64,000 bases of DNA, taken from assembly GCF_004795055.1 (NCBI RefSeq), contig NZ_SSBJ01000016.1, positions 62,001 to 126,000 on the forward strand, read 5' to 3'. Source of the DNA: Streptomyces sp. A1136. GTDB taxonomy: Bacteria; Actinomycetota; Actinomycetes; Streptomycetales; Streptomycetaceae. The notes under the pieces were generated by a model. The model did not search any database and had not been told where the DNA came from. It saw only the letters and a list, made by a program, of their open reading frames with translations. Below are positions 1 through 8,003 of this stretch, in pieces; position 1 is the first letter of the stretch; every line of letters begins with the position of its first letter. The position numbers were made by a program, and so were the translations under genes.

Positions 1-175
1 ACTGGATGGGGCCGCAGTCGGGGACGCTCTTGTTGGCGCAGAGCTTCTGGCGGCTGATGGGGGTGTCGGTGTAGCCGTGACCGCTGGCGGTGGGGGCGCC
101 TGCGAAGGTGACGGCGGCCAGGACGCCGAGGGCGAGCGCGGCGGCGGACCGTTTGGGCATGCGGAGGAGACGCAT
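1..175 (-). CDS. AA10 lytic polysaccharide monooxygenase (chitin-binding), 5' part only
   Basis: The first 58 codons of a secreted copper monooxygenase; the rest lies beyond the left edge. A signal peptide of about 32 residues (basic start, then an Ala/Leu/Val-rich core ending ASG) is followed by HGYTDTPISRQKLC. In AA10 enzymes the mature protein must begin with this His, which forms half of the copper brace. The following CANKSVPDCGPIQ also matches the family. Such enzymes oxidatively cleave crystalline chitin or cellulose outside the cell. The start is the first ATG before the signal peptide. A DasR-type operator lies about 77 bases upstream, which fits chitin use. Substrate choice (chitin or cellulose) cannot be told from this fragment. 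Confidence 0.85.
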   Translation of the reverse strand, partial: MRLLRMPKRSAAALALGVLAAVTFAGAPTASGHGYTDTPISRQKLCANKSVPDCGPIQ

Positions 176-251
176 GATGCTCCTTGGACGTGGGGGGAGT
201 CAGACGGGAGAGCGTGCGCACGCGTGGGGTTGAGTGCGGTGGGGATGACGA

Positions 252-267
252 TCAGGTCTAGACCAAG
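252..267. promoter_or_regulatory. DasR-responsive element (dre) upstream of the AA10 gene
   Basis: The site reads TCAGGTCTAGACCAAG. Its palindromic core GGTCTAGACC matches the published DasR consensus (ACTGGTCTAGACCAGT type). DasR is a GntR/HutC repressor released by glucosamine-6-phosphate that controls chitin and GlcNAc genes. Three more dre-like sites occur in this window at the nag genes. Confidence 0.75.
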
Positions 268-312
268 TTCCAGGTTATTGACGGGAGTTGGCCATGTCCA
301 TACCAACGGGAG

Positions 313-345
313 AACGGGTGGTCCGGTCGTGACCGGCCACCCGTT
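313..345 (-). terminator. Hairpin terminator after the SPFH gene
   Basis: Arms AACGGGTGG-CCGGTC and GACCGG-CCACCCGTT pair almost perfectly, with one bulged T and a 2-base gap. It lies 46 bases beyond the SPFH stop codon. There is no clear T run, as is common in streptomycetes. Confidence 0.6.
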
Positions 346-390
346 CCCTGTTCCGTCCGCGTCCTTCCGTCCGCCCGTCCTCGCGGGCGG

Positions 391-3300
391 CTACTGGTCC
401 GCGCGCCCCGTGTAGAAGGCGACGGTCAGGTCCTTCACCAGGGCCTTGCGCTCGTAGTCGTCCAGCTCGACGATCCCGCGCGAGGTGAGCCGGTGGACGG
501 TGTCGTCGACGGCGTCGACCACCGAGGTCAAGACGGTGTCCCGGTGCTTGGCGTCGATCGCCGCGACCCGGCGGCGGCGCATGGCCTCGGCGACCTCGGG
601 GGCGTACTCGATGCGGGTGGGCTGCGCGGAGAACACCTCGATCCCGACGGCTTCCGTCTCGGCCGCCACCATCCGGGTCAGCGCGTCGCCGACGGCCTCG
701 GCGTCGCGCAGGGTGGGGGCGTCCTCGTGGAAGGCGTCGGCGGGCAGTTGGGACAGGACCCTCGCCATGGCCGATTCCACCTGCTCGGCGAGGTACTCGG
801 TGTGGTCGGCCACGGCGAGGGTGGCCCGGGCGGTGTCCTTGACCTGCCACACCACCTGCACCACGACCTGTAGCGCGAGGCCGCCGGCGTCCACGGCGGG
901 CATGGGCTCACTGCGCCAGTGGCGCAGCCGTACGTCGACCCGGCGGCGCAGCAGGAGCGGACTGACCCAGGTCAGCCCGGTCCGGCGGACGGTGCCCCGG
1001 TAGCGGCCGAAGAGGGTCAGCACCCAGGCGTGGCCGGCCTTGGCGCGGCCGAGCCCGCCGAGGGCCAGCAGCGCGACGACGCCGAGGAAGGCGAGCGGGG
1101 GCCAGCAGGTGGCGGGCAGCCCGTGGTAGGCGCGGGGCGCCGCCCCGAAGGCGGCGGCGAGGACGTCGGGGACGGCGCCGGCCCGCCAGAGCACCACCGC
1201 GCAACCGGTGAGGGCGAGACCGCCGATGCCGACGGCGACCCAGCCGGGCAGGACGGGGCCGCGGTGCTCGCGGAGGCTGTCGTCACCGCGGGGGACGCGG
1301 CGGCCGGCGGCGTGCGGCTTGGCCCGGGGGGCGGAGGGCTGCGGCAGGGGGTGGGCGGCCGGCAGCGGTTGGCGGGACTGCCCGAGGAACGGGAGGTGTA
1401 CGGGGATGGCGGTGACGGTGGCCCCGCGGACGGGTTCGGCGTGCGGGAGGTCGGGGTCGTCGTCCCGGCCGTCCTCGGCACCGGGGCCCAGCACGCGGGC
1501 GACGGCCCGGCCGACGAGATCCGCGACGACCCCCTGGCGGGGGGCGGCGGGGGGCGGCTCTTCCTGGGGATGGGGGATGTACGAGCCGGGCTCCCCCTGT
1601 GCCCGGGCGGCCGGGATGCCGTCCGGGTGCGGACGCGGGTGCTCGGCCTCGCGGTCGTGGGGCGCGTCGTGGGCCGGACCGGACCGGCCCACCCCGGCGA
1701 GCACCGGCTCCGGGTCGGGGGCTTCGACCTCCGACCGGTCGTGCCGCTCGCCGCCTGCCGGCACCGGCACCCGGGCGGTGTCGGTCTCGCTCGGGGCGGT
1801 GTCGCAGGCCGCCGCGTATGGGGCCGCGGCCCGGGCCGAGAACTGGCCCGCCTGCACGGCGGGACCCGAAGCCGCCGGGGGCGTGACCGGGCCGGGGGCC
1901 GCCGCGTTGGCGGGGTCGGGGGCATGCGGCATAGTCGCCGCGGAGGCCGCGCTCGGGGCGGTGTCGCAGGCCGCCGCCCACGGGGCCGCAGCCCGGGCCG
2001 AGAACTGGCCCGCCTGCACGGCCGGACCCGAAGCCGCCGGGGGCGTGACCGGGCCGGGGGCCGCCGCCGCGGGGGACGGGGGCACGGCAGGCACGGCAAC
2101 CGGAGCCGGAGCCGTCTGCGGCGTCGGACCGGGCACCACCGCCGGCCACACGCCGAGGCCCGTCACCTTCGGGGCCGAGGTCGGGGTCCGTGGCGTCGCC
2201 GGAGCTCCCGCCCGGGTGGCAGGAGGAGGCCCGACGGCCGGCTCCCGCTCCGGGCTGTGACCCGGGGGCACCGAGCGGACGGAGCAAAGGGGCGCGCCGG
2301 GCTCGGCTACGGGGGCCTCCTGACCCCGGGCCGAGGCCGCCGACGGAGCCACCGCAGCAGCCGCGCCGGTACCGGCCGTCGCGACCCGGCCCTGTCCCGG
2401 CTCCCGGTCCGCGTCCCGCGCCGGATTCAGATCCCGGGAGGGGGCCCAGGCCGGAGCCGGCGACGGAGCTGCCTCCACTGGCGCCTCCCGCGCCGGGCCC
2501 AGGTCTCGGCCCGGCGTCCAGGACGGAGCCGCCTCTGTGCCCGCCTCCCTCGCGGGGCCCAGGTTCCGAGCCGGGGTCCAAGTCGGGGCCGACTCCCGCG
2601 CCGGGCTCGGCTCCCGGCCCACCTCCCGCGCCGGATTCAGATCCCGGGACGGGGCCCAGGCCGGGGACTCGGACACAGCCGCCCCCCGCGCCGCACCCGG
2701 CTCGCGGCCCACCTCCTGCGCCGGATTCAGATCCCGGGACGGGGCCCAGGCCGGAGCCGCCTCTGTGCCCGCCTCCCGCGCCGGACCCAGGTTCCGGGCC
2801 GGGGTCCAAGTCGGGGCCGACTCCCGCGCCGGGCTGAAGTCCCGGCCCGCCGTCCAGGTCGGAGCCGGGGACGAAGCCGCCCCCCGCGCCGGGCTCGGCT
2901 CCCGGGGCGCATCCTGAGCCGGGCTCAGGTCCTGCGCCGGGGTCGCCTGCCGCGTGGGAGGAACAGGCGCGACCGGCTCCGCCGTCGCAGCCGCCTGCGA
3001 CGCGATCGGGGCCCCCTCCGGGGCGGGGGGCGGAGGCGGAGGCACCGCCCCGGCCGCACCGAACTCCGGTGCGGGAGTCCGGCCCAGGTTCGAACGGGTC
3101 GGGACCTGAGACGCGGGCGAGGCCTCACCGGGACCGGCCGATACGACCCGGCCCCGGCTCGGCTCGCGGCCCGCGTCCAGCGCCGGGCTGAAGTCCCCGC
3201 CCGGCGTCCAGGACGGAGCCGGCGACGGAGCTGCCTCGACTGCCGCCTCCCGCGCCGGGCCCAGGTCCCGGTCCGGCGTCCAGGACGGAGCCAGGGACGG

Positions 3301-3807
3301 AGCCGCCTCTGTGCCGGCGTCCCGCGCCGGATTCGGGTTCCGGGACGGGGCCCAGGCCGGGGACTCGGGCGCAGCCGCCCCCCGCGCCGGGTTCGGCTCC
3401 CGGGTCGCGTCCCGCGCCGGGCCCAGGTTCCGGGCCGGGGTCAAGGTCGGGGCCGACTCCCGCGCCGGGCTCGGGTCTTGTGCCTGGGGCGACGGCTGAG
3501 GGGCGGTCGCCGGGCGGGCGGGGGGTGGGGTCGGCGCCGGCCCCGGGATCGGCGCCGCCGCGATCGGGGGCGGAGGCGGCGGCCAAGCCGACGCCACGGT
3601 CGTGGCCGCGGCCGTCGCCGCCGTACGGGCCGGCGACGGGGACGGGGCCGTGGGGTGGGAGTGGGGGCGGGTGGTCCAGCGGCCCGGGCGGGGCGTCCGG
3701 CGCGGGTCGGCCGACGGCGGCGTCGAGGTCGCCGTCGGCAACGGGGGGACGGGGAAGGTGCCCGTCGTGGTCGTCGTGCGCGTGGGGTACATCGTTGCCT
3801 CCGTCAT
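391..3807 (-). CDS. SPFH (band 7) membrane protein with a giant Pro/Ala-rich repeat region
   Basis: The protein has 1,138 residues. Roughly residues 1-830 are low-complexity, rich in Pro, Ala, Arg and Glu, with recurring blocks such as ESPAWAPSRDLNPAR and EAGTEAAPSWTPGRDLGPAR. Two membrane segments follow (about 855-875 and 903-920), then an SPFH domain (AGHAWVLTLFGRYRGTVRRTGL onward) and a C-terminal helix ending FYTGRADQ. SPFH proteins form membrane-associated oligomeric scaffolds. The ATG at 3807 overlaps the upstream stop as ATGA, so translation is probably coupled to the NlpC/P60-like gene; a second ATG lies at 3792. Family members I know are much shorter, so the long N-terminal tail is the odd part. 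Its role is unknown. Confidence 0.82.
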   Translation of the reverse strand: MTEATMYPTRTTTTTGTFPVPPLPTATSTPPSADPRRTPRPGRWTTRPHSHPTAPSPSPARTAATAAATTVASAWPPPPPPIAAAPIPGPAPTPPPARPATAPQPSPQAQDPSPARESAPTLTPARNLGPARDATREPNPARGAAAPESPAWAPSRNPNPARDAGTEAAPSLAPSWTPDRDLGPAREAAVEAAPSPAPSWTPGGDFSPALDAGREPSRGRVVSAGPGEASPASQVPTRSNLGRTPAPEFGAAGAVPPPPPPAPEGAPIASQAAATAEPVAPVPPTRQATPAQDLSPAQDAPREPSPARGAASSPAPTWTAGRDFSPARESAPTWTPARNLGPAREAGTEAAPAWAPSRDLNPAQEVGREPGAARGAAVSESPAWAPSRDLNPAREVGREPSPARESAPTWTPARNLGPAREAGTEAAPSWTPGRDLGPAREAPVEAAPSPAPAWAPSRDLNPARDADREPGQGRVATAGTGAAAAVAPSAASARGQEAPVAEPGAPLCSVRSVPPGHSPEREPAVGPPPATRAGAPATPRTPTSAPKVTGLGVWPAVVPGPTPQTAPAPVAVPAVPPSPAAAAPGPVTPPAASGPAVQAGQFSARAAAPWAAACDTAPSAASAATMPHAPDPANAAAPGPVTPPAASGPAVQAGQFSARAAAPYAAACDTAPSETDTARVPVPAGGERHDRSEVEAPDPEPVLAGVGRSGPAHDAPHDREAEHPRPHPDGIPAARAQGEPGSYIPHPQEEPPPAAPRQGVVADLVGRAVARVLGPGAEDGRDDDPDLPHAEPVRGATVTAIPVHLPFLGQSRQPLPAAHPLPQPSAPRAKPHAAGRRVPRGDDSLREHRGPVLPGWVAVGIGGLALTGCAVVLWRAGAVPDVLAAAFGAAPRAYHGLPATCWPPLAFLGVVALLALGGLGRAKAGHAWVLTLFGRYRGTVRRTGLTWVSPLLLRRRVDVRLRHWRSEPMPAVDAGGLALQVVVQVVWQVKDTARATLAVADHTEYLAEQVESAMARVLSQLPADAFHEDAPTLRDAEAVGDALTRMVAAETEAVGIEVFSAQPTRIEYAPEVAEAMRRRRVAAIDAKHRDTVLTSVVDAVDDTVHRLTSRGIVELDDYERKALVKDLTVAFYTGRADQ
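1790..2065 (-). repeat. Two-copy direct repeat inside the SPFH gene (162-bp period)
   Basis: A block of about 114 bp starts at 1790 and recurs almost unchanged at 1952. It encodes GPVTPPAASGPAVQAGQF followed by SARAAAPxAAACDTAPS in both copies. The two copies differ by only a few bases, which suggests a recent in-frame duplication. Confidence 0.8.
2386..3480 (-). repeat. Degenerate tandem repeats encoding PAxxLxPARxx... blocks
   Basis: Within the SPFH gene, blocks of about 24-36 codons recur many times with variants of SRDLNPAR, TPARNLGPAR, REPSPARG and ESPAWAPS. The DNA repeats contain recurring runs such as GATTCAGATCCCGGGACGGG on the plus strand. The array is likely to vary in length between strains and to be hard to assemble. 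Confidence 0.75.
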
Positions 3808-5375
3808 GCGAACAGCCGGCGCCAGGTTTCCGGGCCCGGATAGCCGTTGGCCGAGGAGCCGCGCCAGCCCTGCGCTCGCTGGAACGCCTCGACGTTGCGG
3901 CGGTCGGCCTCGCTCCAGACCGAGCCCGGGCCGGACGGGTAGTGCTTGCCGAACCCCCTCGCCACCAACCGGTGGCGGAGGGCGGCGAGGGCCGGGCCGG
4001 ACTGCCCCGGCCGGAAGGCCGCCGGTCCCGGGTAGGCGGGGTGACCGCCCGGACCCGGCGCGGCGTCGGGCAGGGGCACGATGTCGTTGCCCTGGCCCTG
4101 GACCAGCAGCCGCCAGGTGTGCGCGCCCGGGATGCCGTCGGCCTCGGCGCCCGTCCAGCCCTGCGCCTGCTGGAAGGCCTGGGTCGCCAGCCGGTCGGAA
4201 TCGCTCCACTTCGTGCTGGGGCCCTTGGGGTAGAAGCGGCGCCCGCCCCGGTCGATCAGCATCCGGCCCAGGCGCGCAACGTATTCGTTGTTCGCGCCCG
4301 GCCCGAACATCCCCGCCCCGGGGAAGGCGGACGGAGCCGTCGGCTTCGGGTCGGTGCCCGTCCCGTCCGCCACGAGTCCGCCGGTCACTCCGGTGAAGCG
4401 GTACGGGAGGTACTTCGTCGCGTTGTTCCAGTACCCGTAGGGGGTCGCCAGTTTGCGCGTGGTCGGGCGCGTCTGCTCGTAGGCGATGTAGTGGGTGCGC
4501 GTCTCGTCGACCCAGCCGCCGAAGAGGGTGACGTGCGAGCCGTTGTTGGGGTCGGAGGGGTTGTGGAAGAGGAGCATGTCCCCCGGCAGCAACTCGTCCT
4601 TGGTGATCTTCTTGGCGAACTTGTCGAGGCTGCCGGTCCATTCGTTCGAGCCGAGGTTCCAGGCCATGGAGACGAAGCCCGAGCAGTCCTGCCGGTATCC
4701 GTCCGACCAGTAGTCGGACATGCTGTACGGGACCTGCTCCTCCAGCCACACCTTCGCCCGGTTGATGATCGTCGCCCGGTCGATCCGCCGCGCCACCGTG
4801 GGCGCGCCGGGCAGGCCCGGGGGCTTGGCGGGGGTCCCCTTCGGCCCGTGCAGTGGCGCCCGCCCGCCCTGGGGGGAGCCCGGAACGTCCGAATGCCCGG
4901 GCCCCGGCCCGGTGGGCGTCCCGTGACCCGGCACGTCGGGTCTCGCGCGCCCCGGACCGTCATGGGCGCCATGCCCCGGACCGTCATGGGTCGCGTGACC
5001 CGGACCGTCATGCCTCACGTTTCCCGGGCCGACACCCGGCCGCGCGTGTCCCGGCGGCGCCGTCGGCCGCGTCGGGTCCGGGCCGGCCGGTTTCACCGGG
5101 CCCGGGCCGGGTGCCGGACGGGCCGTCGCCAGGGCGGTCGCGCCGCCGCCGCTCAGCACCACACCGGCCGCCGTGGCCAGTACCAGCGCGCGACGGGCGC
5201 CGCGCGCGGCGGGGTGCCCGCCGTCCCGGAGCGGTATGGCCCGCGCGCGGGCCAGGGCGCGCCGGCGCTGCACACAGCCCAGGCACACGCAATCGCCCGC
5301 GGGCTCGTACTCCTCGAAGACCGGCATCCGCATCGATGGCGCCATCTGCACATGCACCGGAGGCTGCGTCGTCAT
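3804..5375 (-). CDS. Secreted NlpC/P60-like cell-wall hydrolase with C-terminal peptidoglycan-binding repeats
   Basis: The protein has 523 residues. It has a cytoplasmic-looking start with a CxCxxC-like cluster (GDCVCLGC), a membrane/signal segment (ALVLATAAGVVLSGGGA), then a linker of PGH/DGPGH repeats. Next is a catalytic domain with the QDCSGF motif (Cys about 231) and a later His (GSHVTLFGG), typical of NlpC/P60-type amidases. Two homologous C-terminal repeats (FYPKGPSTKWSDSDRLATQ and HYPSGPGSVWSEADRRNVE) resemble peptidoglycan-binding modules. ATG 5375 follows GGGGAG at a workable distance; an upstream in-frame start at 5474 is possible. The stop overlaps the next gene by ATGA. It probably acts on peptidoglycan outside the membrane. 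Confidence 0.8.
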   Translation of the reverse strand: MTTQPPVHVQMAPSMRMPVFEEYEPAGDCVCLGCVQRRRALARARAIPLRDGGHPAARGARRALVLATAAGVVLSGGGATALATARPAPGPGPVKPAGPDPTRPTAPPGHARPGVGPGNVRHDGPGHATHDGPGHGAHDGPGRARPDVPGHGTPTGPGPGHSDVPGSPQGGRAPLHGPKGTPAKPPGLPGAPTVARRIDRATIINRAKVWLEEQVPYSMSDYWSDGYRQDCSGFVSMAWNLGSNEWTGSLDKFAKKITKDELLPGDMLLFHNPSDPNNGSHVTLFGGWVDETRTHYIAYEQTRPTTRKLATPYGYWNNATKYLPYRFTGVTGGLVADGTGTDPKPTAPSAFPGAGMFGPGANNEYVARLGRMLIDRGGRRFYPKGPSTKWSDSDRLATQAFQQAQGWTGAEADGIPGAHTWRLLVQGQGNDIVPLPDAAPGPGGHPAYPGPAAFRPGQSGPALAALRHRLVARGFGKHYPSGPGSVWSEADRRNVEAFQRAQGWRGSSANGYPGPETWRRLFA

Positions 5376-5562
5376 GCGTTCCGTCCACTCCCCTTGCTCG
5401 TCCACTCGTCCGGCCGGGCACGCGTCTGGCGGGGCATCAGGTTCGCCCCGGCCCAGACATATCGTGCACGACAAACCCCCTAAACATGGGTTAATCGGAC
5501 AACGCGGGCGCGGCTGGTCACGAGCACTCCCGCAGGTGGGGTAGAGTTTTGCCTGTCACCAA

Positions 5563-5636
5563 GCGCCGCTAGCTCAGTTGGTTAGAGCAGCTGACTCTTA
5601 ATCAGCGGGTCCGGGGTTCGAGTCCCTGGCGGCGCA
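5563..5636 (+). tRNA. tRNA-Lys (anticodon CTT)
   Basis: A 74-nt cloverleaf. Acceptor GCGCCGC pairs with GCGGCGC, the discriminator is A, the D arm is GCTCAGTTGGTTAGAGC, the anticodon stem is GCTGA/TCAGC with loop CTCTTAA, and the T arm contains GGTTCGAGTCC. CCA is not encoded. Confidence 0.97.
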
Positions 5637-5645
5637 CAGACGGGA

Positions 5646-5677
5646 GAAACCCCCGCAGCGAAAGCTGCGGGGGTTTC
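5646..5677 (+). terminator. Strong terminator after tRNA-Lys
   Basis: A perfect 14-bp stem (GAAACCCCCGCAGC with GCTGCGGGGGTTTC) closed by a GAAA tetraloop begins 10 bases after the tRNA. It may also serve the sortase gene arriving from the other side. Confidence 0.85.
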
Positions 5678-5691
5678 TTCGTTCCCGTTCC

Positions 5692-6360
5692 TCACACCGC
5701 CGTACCGGGTCTCGTCCTCACACCCGTCAGGTAGGCGGAGACCACCACATTGGCCGAATACTCCTTGGCCGTCTTGTCATAGGTTCCGCCGCAGGTCACC
5801 AGCCGCAGCTCGGCGCGGCCCGGCACCTTGGGGCCGTACGCCTTCTGCGGGTCGAAGCCCGCCCGCTCGTAGACCCGTACGTCCTCGACCGTGAACTCGG
5901 CCACGGAACCGTCCGCCCGGACCACGCCGACCTTGTCGCCCCGCCCGACCGTGCTCAGACCGTAGAAGACCGCCGGCTTCGCCCGCGTGTCGACGTGGCC
6001 GACCAGCAGGGCGGTCCCGGCCTTGCCCGGCTGGGTGCCGCCGCTCCACCAGCCGACCGTGCCCGGGTTCTCGTACGGGGGCGGCTCGATCGCCCCCACG
6101 CGGTCCAGGCCGCGCGAGATCACCGGCGCCTGGATGCCCAGGGACGGTACGTCGAGCCGGGCGGGCGGTGCCGCCGCCAGTGGGGCGTGCGCCACCGGCA
6201 GGCCGGGGGCCGCCGCCCCGCCGCCCCCCGCCTGCCCTGCGGGCGGTACGGGAACCCCGGTGATCTCCCGCCCCCACAACCACAGCCCGAGCACCAACAC
6301 CGTCCACGCGGCGAACGTCAGCAGTCGGGAGCCGCCGGAGCCGCGGGGCTCCTCGTTCAC
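5692..6360 (-). CDS. Class F sortase
   Basis: The protein has 222 residues, with one N-terminal membrane anchor (LLTFAAWTVLVLGLWLWG) and an extracytoplasmic sortase domain. The catalytic His is in LLVGHVDTRAK and the Cys in LRLVTCGGTYDK (about residue 190). Sortases cleave a sorting motif and transfer the protein to the cell wall or another acceptor. The short N-terminus and GHVDT/TCGG motifs fit class F, the actinobacterial type, rather than class E. It starts 10 bases after the upstream gene, whose C-terminus looks like a sorting signal, so the two probably form an operon. Confidence 0.9.
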   Translation of the reverse strand: MNEEPRGSGGSRLLTFAAWTVLVLGLWLWGREITGVPVPPAGQAGGGGAAAPGLPVAHAPLAAAPPARLDVPSLGIQAPVISRGLDRVGAIEPPPYENPGTVGWWSGGTQPGKAGTALLVGHVDTRAKPAVFYGLSTVGRGDKVGVVRADGSVAEFTVEDVRVYERAGFDPQKAYGPKVPGRAELRLVTCGGTYDKTAKEYSANVVVSAYLTGVRTRPGTAV

Positions 6361-6370
6361 CGGCGCTCCC

Positions 6371-6973
6371 TCACTCGCTGCCGCGACGGCGGCGCAGCGC
6401 CAGCGCCCTGCCCGCGACGGCGAGGGTGGCGACGGCGGCCAGGACGGCGCCGATCACCGTCTGGGGCAGCCCAGGCCCGTCGCCGCCGTGGTTCTTCTTC
6501 GCGGGTGCCGCCGCCAGCTCGGTCGTCTTGGCGACCTCGGCGGCCATCGCGCCGCCGCCCGCGTGGACGGGCCAGACGGGCGAGTGGTGCGGGTCGGGGT
6601 GGTGGCGTTCACGGATGCGGACGGAGCCGCTGACCCGGTCGTCGCGGCCGTCGCACTTGACGCGGATCTCGTGCGAGCCGGACTGGGCGTGCGAGGCGAT
6701 CAGCGCGTCGCCCCACAGGGCGTGGCGGTCGTCGTGTCCGGGGGAAAGGTGCACCTCGGAGACGAAGACGGAGGATCTGGCCGACGCCCAGCCGCCGTCG
6801 CAGCCCCGCACCTCCAGCTTGACCAGATCGCCGGGCTCGGCGGGGTCCGGCCGGACCGAGACGCCACCGCGACCCCAGTCCTCGGCGACGGCTGCGGGCG
6901 CGGTCACCGCGGTGAGGGCCGTCAGGGCGACGGCCACCCCGGTGGCACGGAGAGCGATCAGAGCACTGCGCAT
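6371..6973 (-). CDS. Secreted protein with LPQTV sorting-like C-terminus, probable substrate of the adjacent sortase
   Basis: The protein has 200 residues: a signal peptide (cleavage near AVA-ED, residue 30), a Cys-containing beta-like domain (two Cys, GCDGG and VKCDG), then a spacer. The C-terminus is LPQTV (169-173), a hydrophobic stretch and RRRRGSE. This is the layout of a wall-sorting signal, although the fifth residue is Val instead of Gly. I do not recognise the folded domain. It shares an operon with the class F sortase just downstream. AGGAGG lies 8 bases before the ATG but inside an inverted repeat (see the regulatory entry), so translation may be controlled. Confidence 0.75.
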   Translation of the reverse strand: MRSALIALRATGVAVALTALTAVTAPAAVAEDWGRGGVSVRPDPAEPGDLVKLEVRGCDGGWASARSSVFVSEVHLSPGHDDRHALWGDALIASHAQSGSHEIRVKCDGRDDRVSGSVRIRERHHPDPHHSPVWPVHAGGGAMAAEVAKTTELAAAPAKKNHGGDGPGLPQTVIGAVLAAVATLAVAGRALALRRRRGSE

Positions 6974-6974
6974 G

Positions 6975-7001
6975 GTGAACCTCCTCTCTTAGGAGGTTCA
7001 C
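6975..7001 (-). promoter_or_regulatory. Hairpin enclosing the Shine-Dalgarno of the sortase-substrate gene
   Basis: In the mRNA the arms GTGAACCTCCT and AGGAGGTTCAC are a perfect 11-bp inverted repeat around a 5-base loop (AAGAG), ending one base before the ATG. The AGGAGG is fully paired with CCTCCT. If it folds, the start site is hidden. Confidence 0.7.
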
Positions 7002-7008
7002 GCGCGGC

Positions 7009-7034
7009 GCGCCGCTCCGCATCCGGAGCGGCGC
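7009..7034 (-). terminator. Hairpin after the HAD hydrolase gene
   Basis: The 11-bp arms GCGCCGCTCCG and CGGAGCGGCGC flank a 4-base loop, about 70 bases past the stop of the minus-strand hydrolase. There is no T run, so it is a probable GC-rich terminator. Confidence 0.6.
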
Positions 7035-7101
7035 ACGCTTGGACCGTACGAGTCAGCCGTACCCGCCCGGCGGACGGGCGGACGGACGGGCCGGCGGACG
7101 G

Positions 7102-7881
7102 CTAGACGAGATCGATCAGGTCGGCGATGGAGTCGACGGTCTTGGTCGGGCGGTAGGGGAACTTCTCGGTGTCCTCGACCGAGGTGAGGCCGGTCAGGAC
7201 GAGGAAGGTCTGCATGCCCGCCTCCAGGCCCGCGAGTACGTCGGTGTCCATCCGGTCGCCGATCATGGCGCTGGACTCGGAGTGCGCGCCGATGGCGTTC
7301 AGACCGGTCCGCATCATCAGCGGGTTGGGCTTGCCCGCGAAGTACGGCTGCTTGCCGGTCGCCTTGGTGATCAGCGCGGCGACGGCGCCGGTGGCGGGCA
7401 GCGGGCCCTCGACGGAGGGGCCGGTCTCGTCCGGGTTGGTGCAGATGAAGCGGGCGCCGCCGTTGATCAGGCGGACGGCCTTGGTCATGGCCTCGAAGCT
7501 GTACGTACGGGTCTCGCCGAGGACCACGTAGTCGGGCTCGTGGTCGGTCAGGATGTAGCCGATGTCGTGCAGGGCGGTGGTCAGACCGGCCTCGCCGATG
7601 ACGTAGGCCGTGCCGCCCGGGCGCTGGTCGTCGAGGAACTTGGCGGTGGCGAGCGCCGAGGTCCAGATGTTCTCGACGGGGACGTGCAGGCCCATCCGGT
7701 TGAGGCGGGCGTGCAGGTCGCGCGGGGTGTAGATGGAGTTGTTGGTCAGCACCAGGAAGGGCTTGCCGGACTCGCGCAGCCGCTTGATGAAGGCATCGGC
7801 GCCGGGGATCGGGGTGCCCTCGTGGATGAGGACTCCGTCCATGTCGGTGAGCCAGGATTCGATCGGCTTGCGCTCTGCCAC
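7102..7881 (-). CDS. HAD-IIA (NagD-like) phosphatase
   Basis: The protein has 259 residues. The HAD nucleophile motif is LTDMDGVLIHEG at the N-terminus, then LTNNS (motif II), KPNPLMM (Lys motif III) and MIGDRMDTDVLAG (acidic motif IV). The inserted cap is of the C2/IIA type as in NagD and AraL. These enzymes dephosphorylate small phosphates such as nucleotides or sugar phosphates; the substrate here is not known. I chose GTG 7881 (VAERKPIESW) because homologous proteins start here and GGAG lies 11 bases upstream. The reading frame continues open further upstream but without family similarity. Confidence 0.88.
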   Translation of the reverse strand: MAERKPIESWLTDMDGVLIHEGTPIPGADAFIKRLRESGKPFLVLTNNSIYTPRDLHARLNRMGLHVPVENIWTSALATAKFLDDQRPGGTAYVIGEAGLTTALHDIGYILTDHEPDYVVLGETRTYSFEAMTKAVRLINGGARFICTNPDETGPSVEGPLPATGAVAALITKATGKQPYFAGKPNPLMMRTGLNAIGAHSESSAMIGDRMDTDVLAGLEAGMQTFLVLTGLTSVEDTEKFPYRPTKTVDSIADLIDLV

Positions 7882-7950
7882 GGGACTGTTCTCCGCTCTG
7901 CGGGGCCTCTGACCTCGGGGGCCTCTGGTCTGTACCACCCTAACGGCGAA

Positions 7951-7981
7951 GGGCCGTGGACGGGGGGCGCGTCCACGGCCC
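7951..7981 (-). terminator. Terminator of the phosphonate operon
   Basis: The 11-bp arms GGGCCGTGGAC and GTCCACGGCCC, 9 bases apart, lie 22 bases past the stop of the transporter remnant. Confidence 0.75.
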
Positions 7982-8003
7982 GGACAGGACGGGAGGCAAC
8001 CGG

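Noticed and set aside
2386..3480. CRISPR-like repeated DNA
   Set aside because: The repeats are in frame within a coding region, vary in sequence, lack regular unique spacers, and no cas genes are near.
919..3843. Long plus-strand open frame of 974 codons opposite the SPFH gene
   Set aside because: High GC makes antisense frames stay open. Its product is Arg/Gly-rich with no domain, and the minus strand has SPFH homology and a coupled start.
5376..5475. Possible ydaO (c-di-AMP) riboswitch upstream of the NlpC/P60-like gene
   Set aside because: Cell-wall hydrolase genes of streptomycetes often have one, but only a short hairpin (CGGGGCG ... GCCCCG) is visible and I cannot match the conserved ydaO blocks.
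6371..6973. Canonical LPxTG protein
   Set aside because: The fifth residue is Val, so it was described only as sorting-like.
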